Translations under genes and position numbers: made by a program
From: Methylococcaceae bacterium
GTDB lineage: Bacteria; Pseudomonadota; Gammaproteobacteria; Methylococcales; Methylomonadaceae
Reading direction: 5' to 3'
DNA length: 37,093 nt
Assembly (NCBI GenBank): GCA_024636875.1
Contig: JAGXGJ010000076.1
Span: 1 to 37,093 of the forward strand
Notes under the pieces: generated by a model
Told to the model about the DNA's origin: nothing
Databases searched by the model: none
Seen by the model: only the letters and a program-made list of their open reading frames with translations
Shown: one piece after another, positions 1-8,470 of the stretch
Numbering within the stretch: the stretch's first letter is position 1
Layout: each line of letters begins with the position of its first letter

Positions 1-135
1 CGCTTATTACTGACTTTTTAAGCGTAAATTCTGGCTCACCCGTTGGGTGAATAACTTTGGGAGGTAAAATCATGGCTCGGCTCAAAAAGTACAAGCCTTA
101 CAGATTTTATGTTTTTATTCAACTGCGGTTTTTAG

Positions 136-828
136 GATAAACATTCCCTCAGTCTATTAGTCAATCGTAAGGACGCGTTTAATGATGAAGAACAGCAACG
201 AATTACCCTGGTTTTAAGAACCCTTTTACCATCTCTGGAAGAAGCGATACACGCAGAGCAACGGCATAAAATCAACAGTCAACTGCTGCCTCACATCACC
301 GATCATTTCGACGGCTATATTATTGTCGACCGGGAATTAAACATTCTCTTTTCTGATCCGGTGTACACTGCGATTATAAGCCAGCTGGATTGTGTAAAAA
401 TTTCAGGGGGCCGGTTTGGCATGAAAAACCGCGCTATTCAACTGCGTTTGCTGGCATTAATTGATAATAACGAAGAAGCCTCCGTTCATAACCAGTGCCA
501 CACCTGCCAGCTCAGGCTGATTCCCATTTCCTCTTTAGAAAACCTTTATCAGTGGGAATGTTACAAGGATGGTTTTATTATTATGTTTACTCATGACAAA
601 GAAAAAAACCCGGCCATTGGCCGGTTAACAGAAATTTATCAACTATCCAGGTGCGAGGCTGTTTGTGCCCTGCATTTTATACAGACGCCTTCAATTTCTG
701 ATATTGCGACAAATTCATATCGCTCGCCGGAAACAGTCAGGAATCATTTAAAACGCACGATGCAAAAAATGGAGGTACACAATCAGGCTGAATTGATGAA
801 AAAGTTGATTGCCCTTGCAGCATTATAA
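136..828 (+). pseudogene. LuxR-family transcriptional regulator, 5'-truncated
   Basis: The C-terminal ~65 residues form a LuxR-type helix-turn-helix (RLTEIYQLSRCEAVCALHF, then SISDIATNSYRSPETVRNHL and a QAELMKKL tail), which would bind DNA as a transcription regulator. The ORF track starts at a GTG at 361, but the same frame is open back to the TAG at 133-135. That extra part (NDEEQQRITLVLRTLLPSLE) reads like the linker of PAS/GAF-LuxR regulators. No ATG, GTG or TTG opens this upstream part, so the gene has probably lost its sensory N-terminus. A short ORF at 72-140 has a good Shine-Dalgarno but lies in another frame and resembles nothing I know. A GTG-started 155-residue protein is the alternative reading. 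The family call is solid; whether the gene works is doubtful. Confidence 0.6.
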
Positions 829-901
829 TTCCAAAAAAGCCTAGTATCGCGATGACACATAAAAATGACGGCGCATGATGGGGTCACCCAGATAGTGTAG
901 A

Positions 902-969
902 GTAGAGAATAGCCTTGCGGCTGGCTTCCCTCATAAAGCCGTGCATGCGATTTTCCCGCACACGGCTTT
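902..969 (-). mobile_element. Group II intron 3' remnant (domains V and VI)
   Basis: On the minus strand, 969-935 reads AAAGCCGTGTGCGGG, an AAAA loop, then CGCATGCACGGCTTT. This is the ~34-nt domain V hairpin with the AGC triad. It is followed by GAGGGAAGCC, an AGCC-GCAA-GGCT tetraloop stem, an unpaired A, and TTCTCTAC. That matches domain VI, with the branch-point A eight bases before an AC 3' end at 902. The neighbouring gene (1069-2343) leaves no room for a reverse transcriptase, so only the 3' tail remains. ORF 783..983(-), MKNIGKPCAGKSHARL, is a translation of this RNA and not a gene. The call rests on recognising domains V and VI by eye. Confidence 0.6.
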
Positions 970-1068
970 CCGATGTTCTTCACGCCAAGTCATGCGCCAT
1001 TTTCCAGTCGCTGTTGCCGCTTACCTTGTAAGTTCATAATTGGATTTTAGGCCAGTTCAAATTTACTT

Positions 1069-2343
1069 TCATTGCAGCTTAAAACTACTCTTCATAATCC
1101 GTTTTTCCATCAGTCGTACCATCCAGTCGTCGATTTTTTGCAAAATCTGCTCACGCAGCGCAGGTGTGGAAAAAAGCTGCTCATGGTGGCTTTTTCCAAC
1201 TAATAGCATCAGTTCGTTATGTGGATGTTTGCTGCGCGTTGCAGCGGCAAAATCAGTATTTCCCCATGCCGGTGTAATGGGATCCTGTTCGGAATAAATG
1301 AGCAGATAGGGCGTATCAAACCCGGCCATGTTGCGTCTGAACTGAATGATTTCCTGTTCAACTCCCAGAACATAACGCATGACGCATCGACGGATGATGT
1401 AATTATCATTGCGTTGTCGGATTCTTTCTTCTTCCGAGTCGCTCAGGTACTGTTCAACCCAGAGCGGACCAGTCGGCGAAAACAGCTTGCGCAGACCGGA
1501 CAATGATACCAGTTCAATCATACCGTCCTGAAGGGGAACGGTAACCAACGCCAGCAGCTGATTGAACAGCAATAGCGGTAAGGGTTCATCGTTCGGATTG
1601 AGAAAGTGTTCGTGGGTATGGAATGTGAACCTGATAAGCGGATTCTGAAACCAGCCGCGCCAGCCTGGAACTTCGGTAACCGCAAAAGCGGGGCCGCTGA
1701 AGATAATGCCTTTTATTCTTGATTTTAAGGCATCATTTTTTGTTTGCAGCAGATAGGAGGCGCTCACCAGTGAACCGAGGCTGTGCGACAGAATAAAAAC
1801 AGGCCGGAAGTTATTGCCTGAAAGTTGGTCGCAGCGCTTGATCAGGTAGCCCAGGGCTTGTTCCAGATCATTGCGCATCGGCTGCAAGTCCCGAAGTTGC
1901 GCCTGCTCCAGGTAAGCATGTCCGGCATCGTAGACCGATGCACCGGATTCGATACTTTTGTGCGCCTTTAGCAGCACTGGATTGCTCAAGCCATGCGCGG
2001 TCATATCCATGCCCGCGACGATAAAACGATTCGCAAAATAACGGGCGATATCACCATAACGGCCGATATGCTCGTTCATGCCGTGGACAATCAGCACACA
2101 GGCTCGGGCGGAATCCGGATGCGCAGGTGCAAGAATCTGCATATGCCGGATAGAGCCGGTTTCATTATCCAGGTAGCGCTCTTCGCCCCAGGTCGGATAT
2201 TTTACTGTCACCGTTTGCTGGTGAGCGCAGCCGCTACAAAACATCAGCAGCGAAATCAAGCAAGGGCTCAGGAGAGTCTTGCCGAAGAATAAATTCACCA
2301 AATTGATAGATGCACATACTTTACTAGCGCTGATAGGTTCCAA
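1069..2343 (-). CDS. Lipoprotein alpha/beta hydrolase (serine aminopeptidase S33 / monoacylglycerol-lipase-like)
   Basis: Predicted outer-membrane-anchored hydrolase of 424 residues. A signal segment ends in a lipobox (LISLLMFCSGC, Cys about residue 39). The alpha/beta-hydrolase core follows: the oxyanion-region motif VLIVHGMNEHIGRYG, the nucleophile elbow SHSLGS (a Ser in place of the first Gly of GxSxG), the acid in YSEQDPITP, and the catalytic His in GKSHHEQL. Family members cleave acyl esters or peptides; the substrate cannot be read here. The track start at 2343 is a TTG overlapping the end of the PEBP gene by 20 bases, with only a weak ribosome site. A TTG-GTG pair a few codons later (in INLVN) is an alternative. 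The overlap suggests translational coupling with the upstream PEBP gene. Confidence 0.75.
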   Translation of the reverse strand: MEPISASKVCASINLVNLFFGKTLLSPCLISLLMFCSGCAHQQTVTVKYPTWGEERYLDNETGSIRHMQILAPAHPDSARACVLIVHGMNEHIGRYGDIARYFANRFIVAGMDMTAHGLSNPVLLKAHKSIESGASVYDAGHAYLEQAQLRDLQPMRNDLEQALGYLIKRCDQLSGNNFRPVFILSHSLGSLVSASYLLQTKNDALKSRIKGIIFSGPAFAVTEVPGWRGWFQNPLIRFTFHTHEHFLNPNDEPLPLLLFNQLLALVTVPLQDGMIELVSLSGLRKLFSPTGPLWVEQYLSDSEEERIRQRNDNYIIRRCVMRYVLGVEQEIIQFRRNMAGFDTPYLLIYSEQDPITPAWGNTDFAAATRSKHPHNELMLLVGKSHHEQLFSTPALREQILQKIDDWMVRLMEKRIMKSSFKLQ

Positions 2344-2893
2344 TCAGTTCTGCCTGGCCGATAATATGTCTTGCCATCGCCTTTTCCAGCTGCGCCTTGT
2401 TGGGATGATGCAGATCAGGCAATTCAATATCCAGTGCGTAGAGCTTATGAAAGTAACGATGCCGGCCAATAGGCGGGCAGGGGCCGCCATAGCCGGTCCG
2501 TTGCCAGTCGTTTTTGCCTTGCAGCGTGCCGACTGGTAATGCGCTGGCCGCTACCGATTTGGGAAGTTCCGTAATCGTTGGAGGAATGTTGTAAAGCAGC
2601 CAATGTACCCAGGTCATCTTGGGTTTGGCCGGATCCGGCGCATCAGGATCATCGACGATCAGCACCAGACTTTTGGTATTCTGCGGAAGCCCGGTCCAGC
2701 TTAAGGCCGGCGAACTGTCATCGCCGTCGCAAGTAAATATTTTCGGGATTTCTCCCTGGTGGTTAAAGTCGGCTGATTTGAGTATTAAAGTCATGTTTTG
2801 TTCTCCTTCGGCAGATAAGACAGCTGTCATATAAACGCAGCTGAAAACTAGAGCTATTAACCGGATAAAAGCAGGCTGATTAATTGAATTCAT
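2324..2893 (-). CDS. YbhB/YbcL-type phosphatidylethanolamine-binding (PEBP/RKIP-like) protein, exported
   Basis: 189 residues. The first ~28 form a signal peptide (FIRLIALVFSCVYMTAVLSA). The rest is a bacterial PEBP domain: ILKSADFNHQGEIPKIFTCDG, the ligand-pocket segments DDPDAPDP and WVHWLLYNIP, and GYGGPCPPIGRHRYFHKLYAL with the conserved His and Pro residues. Bacterial members are small ligand-binding proteins, mostly of unknown function; some E. coli paralogues are periplasmic. The start at 2893 is preceded by GTGGAGTGATCT, a reasonable ribosome site. The gene is first in a two-gene unit with the overlapping lipoprotein hydrolase. Confidence 0.85.
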   Translation of the reverse strand: MNSINQPAFIRLIALVFSCVYMTAVLSAEGEQNMTLILKSADFNHQGEIPKIFTCDGDDSSPALSWTGLPQNTKSLVLIVDDPDAPDPAKPKMTWVHWLLYNIPPTITELPKSVAASALPVGTLQGKNDWQRTGYGGPCPPIGRHRYFHKLYALDIELPDLHHPNKAQLEKAMARHIIGQAELIGTYQR

Positions 2894-3133
2894 AGATCAC
2901 TCCACGGGGTGAGAGTTATTGGCGAAATTGCGTTTGCAACATCCTTATCAATCCCGGCGCTGGAATGAATCCAGATTCAGTTCCGGAAGTTTCAACAATA
3001 AACTTAACACGTCAGGCTGGCAAGTGCTAAAAAGATCATATTTTCGAACAAACACTTCTACAGATTGTCACATAATTCGAATCAGAAACAGTCAAGGGAC
3101 TTGCAATAAGCATGCATGCGGATCGACAGGGCT

Positions 3134-3228
3134 CTCCTGAGTGTAGACGAAGGGCTCACTCACCACGAACGGAAAAAGTAAATAAATTCTACACCATTAC
3201 CGTTCGCCTTGAGCCAGTCGAAGGGTGG
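3134..3228. repeat. REP-like palindromic cluster (CCGTTCG / GTCGAAGGG type)
   Basis: The 364-base gap between the PEBP gene and pcm contains CTCACCACGAACGG (from ~3158) facing CCGTTCGCCTTGAG (from 3200), with GTCGAAGGGTGG after it and a degenerate TCCTGAGTGTAGACGAAGGG before it. These are pieces of the widespread CGTTCG...TGAGC..GTCGAAGGG repeat. A related copy lies at 29304-29328 inside the RAYT relic. RAYT transposases are known to mobilise REPs, so the two may be connected. I see no gene in the rest of the gap. Confidence 0.55.
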
Positions 3229-3257
3229 CTATCAGGTAAAATCAGGAGATTGCGAAC

Positions 3258-4004
3258 ATGAGAAGAATAAAGCATATTGTTTTTTGGCTTATTGTTATCG
3301 GTATTATTTTGCTGTTGTTTTCCAGTCATGTGATTGCCGAAGATATTTTTCAGCGGCAGCGTCATGAATTGGTCAATATCATTAAGGACGATGTGGTCAG
3401 GACCCGCGCTTTTCTGAATCAGGAATCGCTTGATGAGCGGGTTCTCGATGCCATAGGCAAGGTGCCAAGGCATGAATTTGTGCCCGCCGATCAACGTCCC
3501 TACGCGTATGACAACAGGCCGCTTCCCATCGGTTATGGGCAGACTATTTCCCAGCCCTATATCGTTGCGATTATGACCGATTTGCTCAAGCCAAAAAAAA
3601 CTGACCGGGTTCTGGAAATCGGCACCGGTTCCGGGTATCAGGCAGCCATTCTTGCAGAGCTTGTCGATAACGTCTACACGATAGAAATTGTTAAAGAACT
3701 GGCTGCAAAAGCGGCCGAAAACCTTAAACGGACAGGCTATGATACCGTTCATGCCCGAACCGGCGATGGTTATTACGGCTGGGAAACAGCTGCGCCTTTT
3801 GACGGTATCATTGTGACTGCGGTTGCAAGCCATATACCACCGCCATTGATAAAACAGCTAAAGCCCAACGGCCGCATGATCATACCTGTGGGCGGTCAGT
3901 TTATGATGCAATACCTGACTTTAGTGATTAAGGATTCTGATAACAAGGTAAGCACTCGACAAATTCTGCCGGTAAGATTTGTCCCGCTTACCGGTAAGCA
4001 TTGA
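3258..4004 (+). CDS. pcm: Protein-L-isoaspartate O-methyltransferase, exported or membrane-anchored form
   Basis: 248 residues. Residues ~1-27 are a strongly hydrophobic N-terminal segment (HIVFWLIVIGIILLLFSSHVIA), so the enzyme is predicted to be exported or anchored. The PCMT fold follows: RPLPIGYGQTISQPYIVA (active-site region), the SAM-binding loop LEIGTGSGYQAAIL, TIEI, and FDGIIVTAVASHIPPPLI. PCMT methylates isoaspartyl residues to start repair of aged proteins. ATG 3258 follows AGGAG at good spacing. The stop overlaps or touches the next gene, implying coupled expression. An extracytoplasmic location would raise the question of SAM supply. Confidence 0.9.
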   Translation: MRRIKHIVFWLIVIGIILLLFSSHVIAEDIFQRQRHELVNIIKDDVVRTRAFLNQESLDERVLDAIGKVPRHEFVPADQRPYAYDNRPLPIGYGQTISQPYIVAIMTDLLKPKKTDRVLEIGTGSGYQAAILAELVDNVYTIEIVKELAAKAAENLKRTGYDTVHARTGDGYYGWETAAPFDGIIVTAVASHIPPPLIKQLKPNGRMIIPVGGQFMMQYLTLVIKDSDNKVSTRQILPVRFVPLTGKH

Positions 4005-4006
4005 AA

Positions 4007-6514
4007 ATGACGACAAAACCGGGCTTGCCCTTGTTGTTAGCTATCGCCGTTATTTCGGCGTCCGCTTTGGCGTATGAAGTTTTATTAATGCGTCTGTTTT
4101 CAATTATCCAGTGGCATCACTTCGCCTATATGATTATCAGTCTGGCGCTACTGGGCTACGGCGTCAGTGGTGTTTTTCTGGCGTTGAACCGCGAACGTTT
4201 CTCACGTAGTTTCCACTGGGCAATAATGACTAACCTGCTGCTGTTCAGTTTTTCAGCGCCCGCCTGTTTTCTTTTGGCCCAGCAAATACCTTTCAATCCG
4301 GCTGAAATTCTTTGGACGCCCGTACAATTTTTGTATTTGTGCAGCATCTATCTGATTCTGACGCTGCCGTTCTTTTTTGCGGCCAATGTCATCGGCTTGT
4401 CTTTTTATCAATTTAAGGGACAGGTATCTGCCATCTATGCGGCCGATCTGTCTGGAGCAGGTTTGGGCAGTGTGGGTGTAATTCTGCTGCTGTTTCTGAT
4501 GTTTCCGGAAAAGATATTAATCGTATTGGTATTATCGGGTATTTTCGCGGCGCTGATAGTATCGGCTTATGCCTTTCGCGGCCAGCATATCGATACAAGC
4601 AACTGGACTGTAGCGTGCATTGTTATCGGGCTAGTGCTTGTTTTTGCGCCGACCGGTTGGCTTACGCTAAATATATCTCCCTATAAGAGCCAGAGCAAAT
4701 TACTGCTGATTCCCGGTACCAAGGTCATAGACCAATTTTCCAGTCCGCTGGGTTTGATCAGTGTTGTGAAGTCTGAAGTTACCCCTCTTCGCTATGCGCC
4801 GGGACTCAGTCTTAATGCCACGACCGAACCGCCGGAGCAGCTTGCCGTCTTTACCGATGCCGACAATATGACGGCCATCACCCGCTACAATGGCAATCCT
4901 GATACAGTCAGTTATCTGGATCAAACAACCTCGGCCTTGCCTTATCATTTAAGACAGCATGCTGATATCCTGATTCTTGGCGCCGGTACCGGCAGCGACA
5001 TTCTCAGGGCAAACTCTCATGCCATTAAGCACATCGATGCTGTTGAACTCAATCCGCAAGTCATCGAGCTGGTTAAGGAAAAATATGCCGATTTTGCCGG
5101 CCACCTTTATTCCAGCGCCGATATTAAACTATATGTGGATGAAGCCCGTGGATTTGTTGCAACATCGAAGCAAACGTATGACCTGATCAATATTTCCTTG
5201 CTGGATGCTTTTGGCGCATCCGCAGGCCTTTATTCAATGGCTGAAAATTATCTTTATACCGGAGAGGCCCTACAGGATTATCTGCAGCATCTAGGGCCGG
5301 GCGGTTATCTCAGCATTACCCGCTGGATCAAAATACCGCCGCGCGATGAGACTAAATTACTGGCCACGGTTATCGATGTGCTTAAGATGGCAAAAGTCGA
5401 GCAACCCGGCCAGCGAATTATCATGATACGCAGCTGGCAAACCAGCACCTTGATTGTAAAAAATGGCGTTATATCCAGCGATGAAATCAAGCGGCTAAAA
5501 CAATTTTGCAACGAACGCAGCTTTGACCCGGTTTACTACCCCGGCATATCGGCCCGGGAAGTCAATCGCTTCACTATTCAGTCGCAGCCTTATTTGTATG
5601 AAGCGGCCACAGCATTATTGGGCAATCAGAGCAAGGCATTTATTGATGATTACAAATTCAATATTGAACCTGCGACAGACAACCAGCCCTATTTTTTCCA
5701 TTTTTTTAAATGGCGAACCTTACCCGAGATATTTTCATTATGGGACAGCGGCGGCATCTTTTTAATGGAAAGCGGCTATTTATTATTAATCGCGGCATTA
5801 CTGCAGGCGATAGCCGCGAGTCTGTTACTGATAGCGTTGCCGCTACGGCTATGGAAAAACAGGCTGGGCATCACAAATTTGTCTGGAACAGATTTGCATT
5901 TACCCGAAGGGCGTCAGGCAGGAAAGCCTGACGTGAAAGCGGAATCAGGCAGTCATCTGCGCGTTCTCGTGTATTTTTTCTGCTTAGGCTTAGCCTTTCT
6001 TTTTATTGAAATCGCATTTATCCAGAAATTCATCCTGATCCTGCATCATCCGCTTTACGCCATTACCGTGGTGTTGAGTACATTTCTGTTAACTGCCGGA
6101 GCTGGCAGCTATTTCTCGGAAAAATTAACCCGCAGTCCATTAAAACCGGCGATCATGCTGCCGGTAGCCGTCATCTCATTGCTTGGCATCCTTTATAGTC
6201 TGGGCTTTGAGTCCATAGCCGGATTTCTGCTGGAAACCGGCTACCTAAGCCGTTATATTTTTTCCATTCTGTTGATAGCGCCGCTGGGTTTTTGCATGGG
6301 CATGCCGTTTCCAATGGGGCTGGCTAAAATCAGCCAAACCGCTCCGGCTTTGATACCCTGGATCTGGGGCATTAACGGCTGCGCTTCGGTTATCAGCGCC
6401 ATACTGGCAACCCTGATCGCGATACAGTTTGGCTTTACCGTGTTGATCTTTCTGGCGATTTCGTTGTATTGCTTGGCTGCCTGGTTCTTCCCTGATTCGG
6501 GCCCCGCCCGGTAA
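4007..6514 (+). CDS. Polytopic membrane protein with internal spermidine-synthase-like (SAM-fold) domain
   Basis: About 835 residues. Several N-terminal membrane helices (~10-220) precede a soluble Rossmann domain, with ILILGAGTGSDILR (~324-336), AVELNPQVIELV, and YDLINISLLDAFGASAGLYS. More membrane helices follow from ~585. The domain resembles spermidine synthase but sits in a membrane protein, a type common in environmental proteobacteria with no settled function; true spermidine synthesis is doubtful. The track begins at a TTG (4001) overlapping the pcm stop; ATG 4007 is likelier. Either start makes it tightly coupled to pcm, another SAM-fold protein. A DNA palindrome (5912-5933) is translated in frame in a loop before helix YFFCLGLAFLFIEIAF. 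Confidence 0.75.
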   Translation: MTTKPGLPLLLAIAVISASALAYEVLLMRLFSIIQWHHFAYMIISLALLGYGVSGVFLALNRERFSRSFHWAIMTNLLLFSFSAPACFLLAQQIPFNPAEILWTPVQFLYLCSIYLILTLPFFFAANVIGLSFYQFKGQVSAIYAADLSGAGLGSVGVILLLFLMFPEKILIVLVLSGIFAALIVSAYAFRGQHIDTSNWTVACIVIGLVLVFAPTGWLTLNISPYKSQSKLLLIPGTKVIDQFSSPLGLISVVKSEVTPLRYAPGLSLNATTEPPEQLAVFTDADNMTAITRYNGNPDTVSYLDQTTSALPYHLRQHADILILGAGTGSDILRANSHAIKHIDAVELNPQVIELVKEKYADFAGHLYSSADIKLYVDEARGFVATSKQTYDLINISLLDAFGASAGLYSMAENYLYTGEALQDYLQHLGPGGYLSITRWIKIPPRDETKLLATVIDVLKMAKVEQPGQRIIMIRSWQTSTLIVKNGVISSDEIKRLKQFCNERSFDPVYYPGISAREVNRFTIQSQPYLYEAATALLGNQSKAFIDDYKFNIEPATDNQPYFFHFFKWRTLPEIFSLWDSGGIFLMESGYLLLIAALLQAIAASLLLIALPLRLWKNRLGITNLSGTDLHLPEGRQAGKPDVKAESGSHLRVLVYFFCLGLAFLFIEIAFIQKFILILHHPLYAITVVLSTFLLTAGAGSYFSEKLTRSPLKPAIMLPVAVISLLGILYSLGFESIAGFLLETGYLSRYIFSILLIAPLGFCMGMPFPMGLAKISQTAPALIPWIWGINGCASVISAILATLIAIQFGFTVLIFLAISLYCLAAWFFPDSGPAR
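5912..5933. repeat. In-frame palindrome within the membrane methyltransferase-like gene
   Basis: CGTCAGGC, then AGGAAA, then GCCTGACG: a perfect 8-bp stem with a 6-base loop, preceded by CCCGAAGGG. It is read through as part of LPEGRQAGKPDVK, a polar stretch between membrane segments. It looks like a small palindromic insertion tolerated in a loop, but chance cannot be excluded. Confidence 0.45.
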
Positions 6515-6589
6515 AGGACTGCAATCAGTGTACGACAGGATTAAAGGTGAACGCCAGTTATTGCATTCAGCCATAAACGAAGGTTTTCG

Positions 6590-7024
6590 ATGAACAGCAA
6601 AGCGATAGCACCTCACTGGGAGCATTTTGAACATGAAGCGGATATCGGCATTCGCGGTATTGCGCCTACGCTAGAACAGGCGTTCGAACAAACCGCCGTG
6701 GCTATGACAGCGGTCATTACCAATCCAGATCAAGTCTCGGCATCCAAAGCCGTTTCGATTCGTTGTGAAGCAACCGACAAGGAACTGCTATTAGTGGACT
6801 GGATCAATGAACTGGTTTACCAAATGGCAGTTCAAGGTCTATTGTTCAAGCGCTATCAGGTTGCGATACAAAATGGCAATTTATCGGCAACTGCCTTTGG
6901 TGAAGTTGTTGACCGGCAAAAGCACCAGCCGGCGGTGGAAATTAAAGGGGCTACGTTTACCGGGCTGAGCGTCTATCAGCAAGCTGATGGCGCGTGGATT
7001 GCTCAATGTATTGTCGATGTTTAA
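6590..7024 (+). CDS. Archease
   Basis: 144 residues, the normal archease length. It shows the N-terminal HEADIGIRG motif with the metal-binding acid, the central LLVDWINELVYQMAVQGLLF helix, and the C-terminal GAWIAQCIVDV with its terminal Asp. Archease speeds guanylylation and turnover of the RNA ligase RtcB. RtcB is encoded 11 bases downstream, so the pair is almost certainly one transcript and one functional unit. The start ATG 6590 is preceded by a modest GAAGG. Confidence 0.9.
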   Translation: MNSKAIAPHWEHFEHEADIGIRGIAPTLEQAFEQTAVAMTAVITNPDQVSASKAVSIRCEATDKELLLVDWINELVYQMAVQGLLFKRYQVAIQNGNLSATAFGEVVDRQKHQPAVEIKGATFTGLSVYQQADGAWIAQCIVDV

Positions 7025-7035
7025 GGAAATAATCA

Positions 7036-8466
7036 ATGGATACCAGTCAATTTATACAACGGGATAAAACCTGCTGGGAAATCAAGCCTAACGGCACTAT
7101 GCGCGTGCCGGCGATTATCTATGCCGATGCGCAATTGCTGCAGGATATGGATCAAAAAGTTTACGAGCAGCTCACCAATGTCGCAACGCTGCCGGGTATT
7201 GTTGAAGCCGCTTATGCCATGCCCGACGCACACTGGGGATACGGTTTTCCGATCGGCGGCGTCGCCGCTTTTGATCCCGAACAGGGCGGCGTGGTTTCGG
7301 CCGGCGGTGTAGGTTTTGACATTTCCTGCGGTGTCCGCACCTTGCATACTGGCCTTAATATCGCCGGACTGCAAGCTCATAAGCAGGCGCTGGCAGACGA
7401 GTTGTTCCGCACGGTTCCAGCGGGCGTCGGCAGCAGGGGCCGGATACACTTGAATCATAAAAGCATGCAGGGCATGTTGACAGGCGGCGCACGCTGGGCG
7501 CTCGAAGAGGGTTTTGGCGAAGATCAGGATCTGGAGCGCATTGAAGATCATGGCTGCATGGCCGGGGCTGAACCAAAATACGTTTCATCCAGAGCCAGGG
7601 AGCGGCAAAAAGATGAAATGGGCACCCTCGGTTCCGGCAATCATTATCTGGAAGTGCAGCGGGTTGCGGAAATTTTTGATCATTGCGTCGCCGGAATTTT
7701 CGGCTTGCGAGTGAATGATGTCGTCATCAGTATTCATTGCGGCTCCAGAGGGCTGGGTCATCAGATTGGTACTGAATTTCTGAAAAACATGGTAACGTCT
7801 GCGGCTCAGTACCAGATCGTCTTGCCGGATCGCGAACTGGCCTGTGCGCCATTAACTTCACCTTTAGGAAAGCAATATCTGGGTGCAATGCGCGCAGGCA
7901 TCAACTGTGCATTAGCCAATCGCCAGATTATTACCCATTTAACCCGGCAGGCTGTCGCAAGGGTATTTCCGGGCGTCCATCCCGGGCTGTTATACGATGT
8001 TTCGCATAACACCTGCAAACTGGAGCAGCACACGATTGACGGTCAAAAAAAAGCGCTGTACGTACACCGCAAAGGCGCAACTCGCGCTTTCGGTCCAGGC
8101 CATCCCGATTTGCCTCCCGTATTCAAAGAGACCGGTCAACCAGTGCTGATTGGAGGCTCGATGGGAACCGGTTCTTATGTGTTGTGCGGCGCCAAAGAAA
8201 GCGAACAGCGCTCATTCAGTTCGGCCTGTCATGGCGCAGGAAGAGCGATGAGCCGCAGCAAGGCGACCAAACAATGGCAGGGCAGAACGCTGGTCGACGA
8301 ACTGGCGGCGCAAGGCATTATTATTCGCAGTCCATCGATGCGCGGTGTCGCCGAAGAAGCGCCGGCTGCTTATAAAGATGTCGGTGCCGTCGTGGATATT
8401 GCAGACCAGGCCGGTTTAGCCCGCAAAGTCGCCAGACTGGAGCCGGTGATTTGTATTAAAGGTTAA
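7036..8466 (+). CDS. rtcB: RNA-splicing ligase RtcB (GTP- and Mn-dependent 3'-P/5'-OH RNA ligase)
   Basis: 476 residues. It joins RNA ends carrying 2',3'-cyclic phosphate or 3'-phosphate to 5'-OH ends, so it acts in RNA repair or tRNA ligation. Visible motifs are GGVGFDISCGVR with the metal-binding Asp/Cys (~95, 98), GTLGSGNHYLEVQ, SIHCGSRGLGHQ, YDVSHNTCKLE, RKGATRAFGPGHP, GGSMGTGSYVLCG, and SACHGAGRAMSR with the GMP-accepting His. MRGVAEEAPAAYKDV closes the protein. TAAGGAAATAATCA gives a good ribosome site for ATG 7036. It sits 11 bases after archease and 4 bases before the DUF72 gene. No RtcR-type sigma-54 activator is visible nearby. Confidence 0.95.
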   Translation: MDTSQFIQRDKTCWEIKPNGTMRVPAIIYADAQLLQDMDQKVYEQLTNVATLPGIVEAAYAMPDAHWGYGFPIGGVAAFDPEQGGVVSAGGVGFDISCGVRTLHTGLNIAGLQAHKQALADELFRTVPAGVGSRGRIHLNHKSMQGMLTGGARWALEEGFGEDQDLERIEDHGCMAGAEPKYVSSRARERQKDEMGTLGSGNHYLEVQRVAEIFDHCVAGIFGLRVNDVVISIHCGSRGLGHQIGTEFLKNMVTSAAQYQIVLPDRELACAPLTSPLGKQYLGAMRAGINCALANRQIITHLTRQAVARVFPGVHPGLLYDVSHNTCKLEQHTIDGQKKALYVHRKGATRAFGPGHPDLPPVFKETGQPVLIGGSMGTGSYVLCGAKESEQRSFSSACHGAGRAMSRSKATKQWQGRTLVDELAAQGIIIRSPSMRGVAEEAPAAYKDVGAVVDIADQAGLARKVARLEPVICIKG

Positions 8467-8470
8467 GGCG

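Noticed and set aside
72-140. 22-codon ORF with a good GGAGG ribosome site
   Set aside because: Too short and unrecognised; it might be a leader or a decayed gene start, and nothing else supports it.
783-983. ORF MKNIGKPCAGKSHARL on the minus strand
   Set aside because: It is the translation of the group II intron domain V/VI RNA, not a protein gene.
3189-3833. Minus-strand ORF of 214 residues
   Set aside because: It is the antisense of pcm, which has clear family motifs and a good ribosome site.
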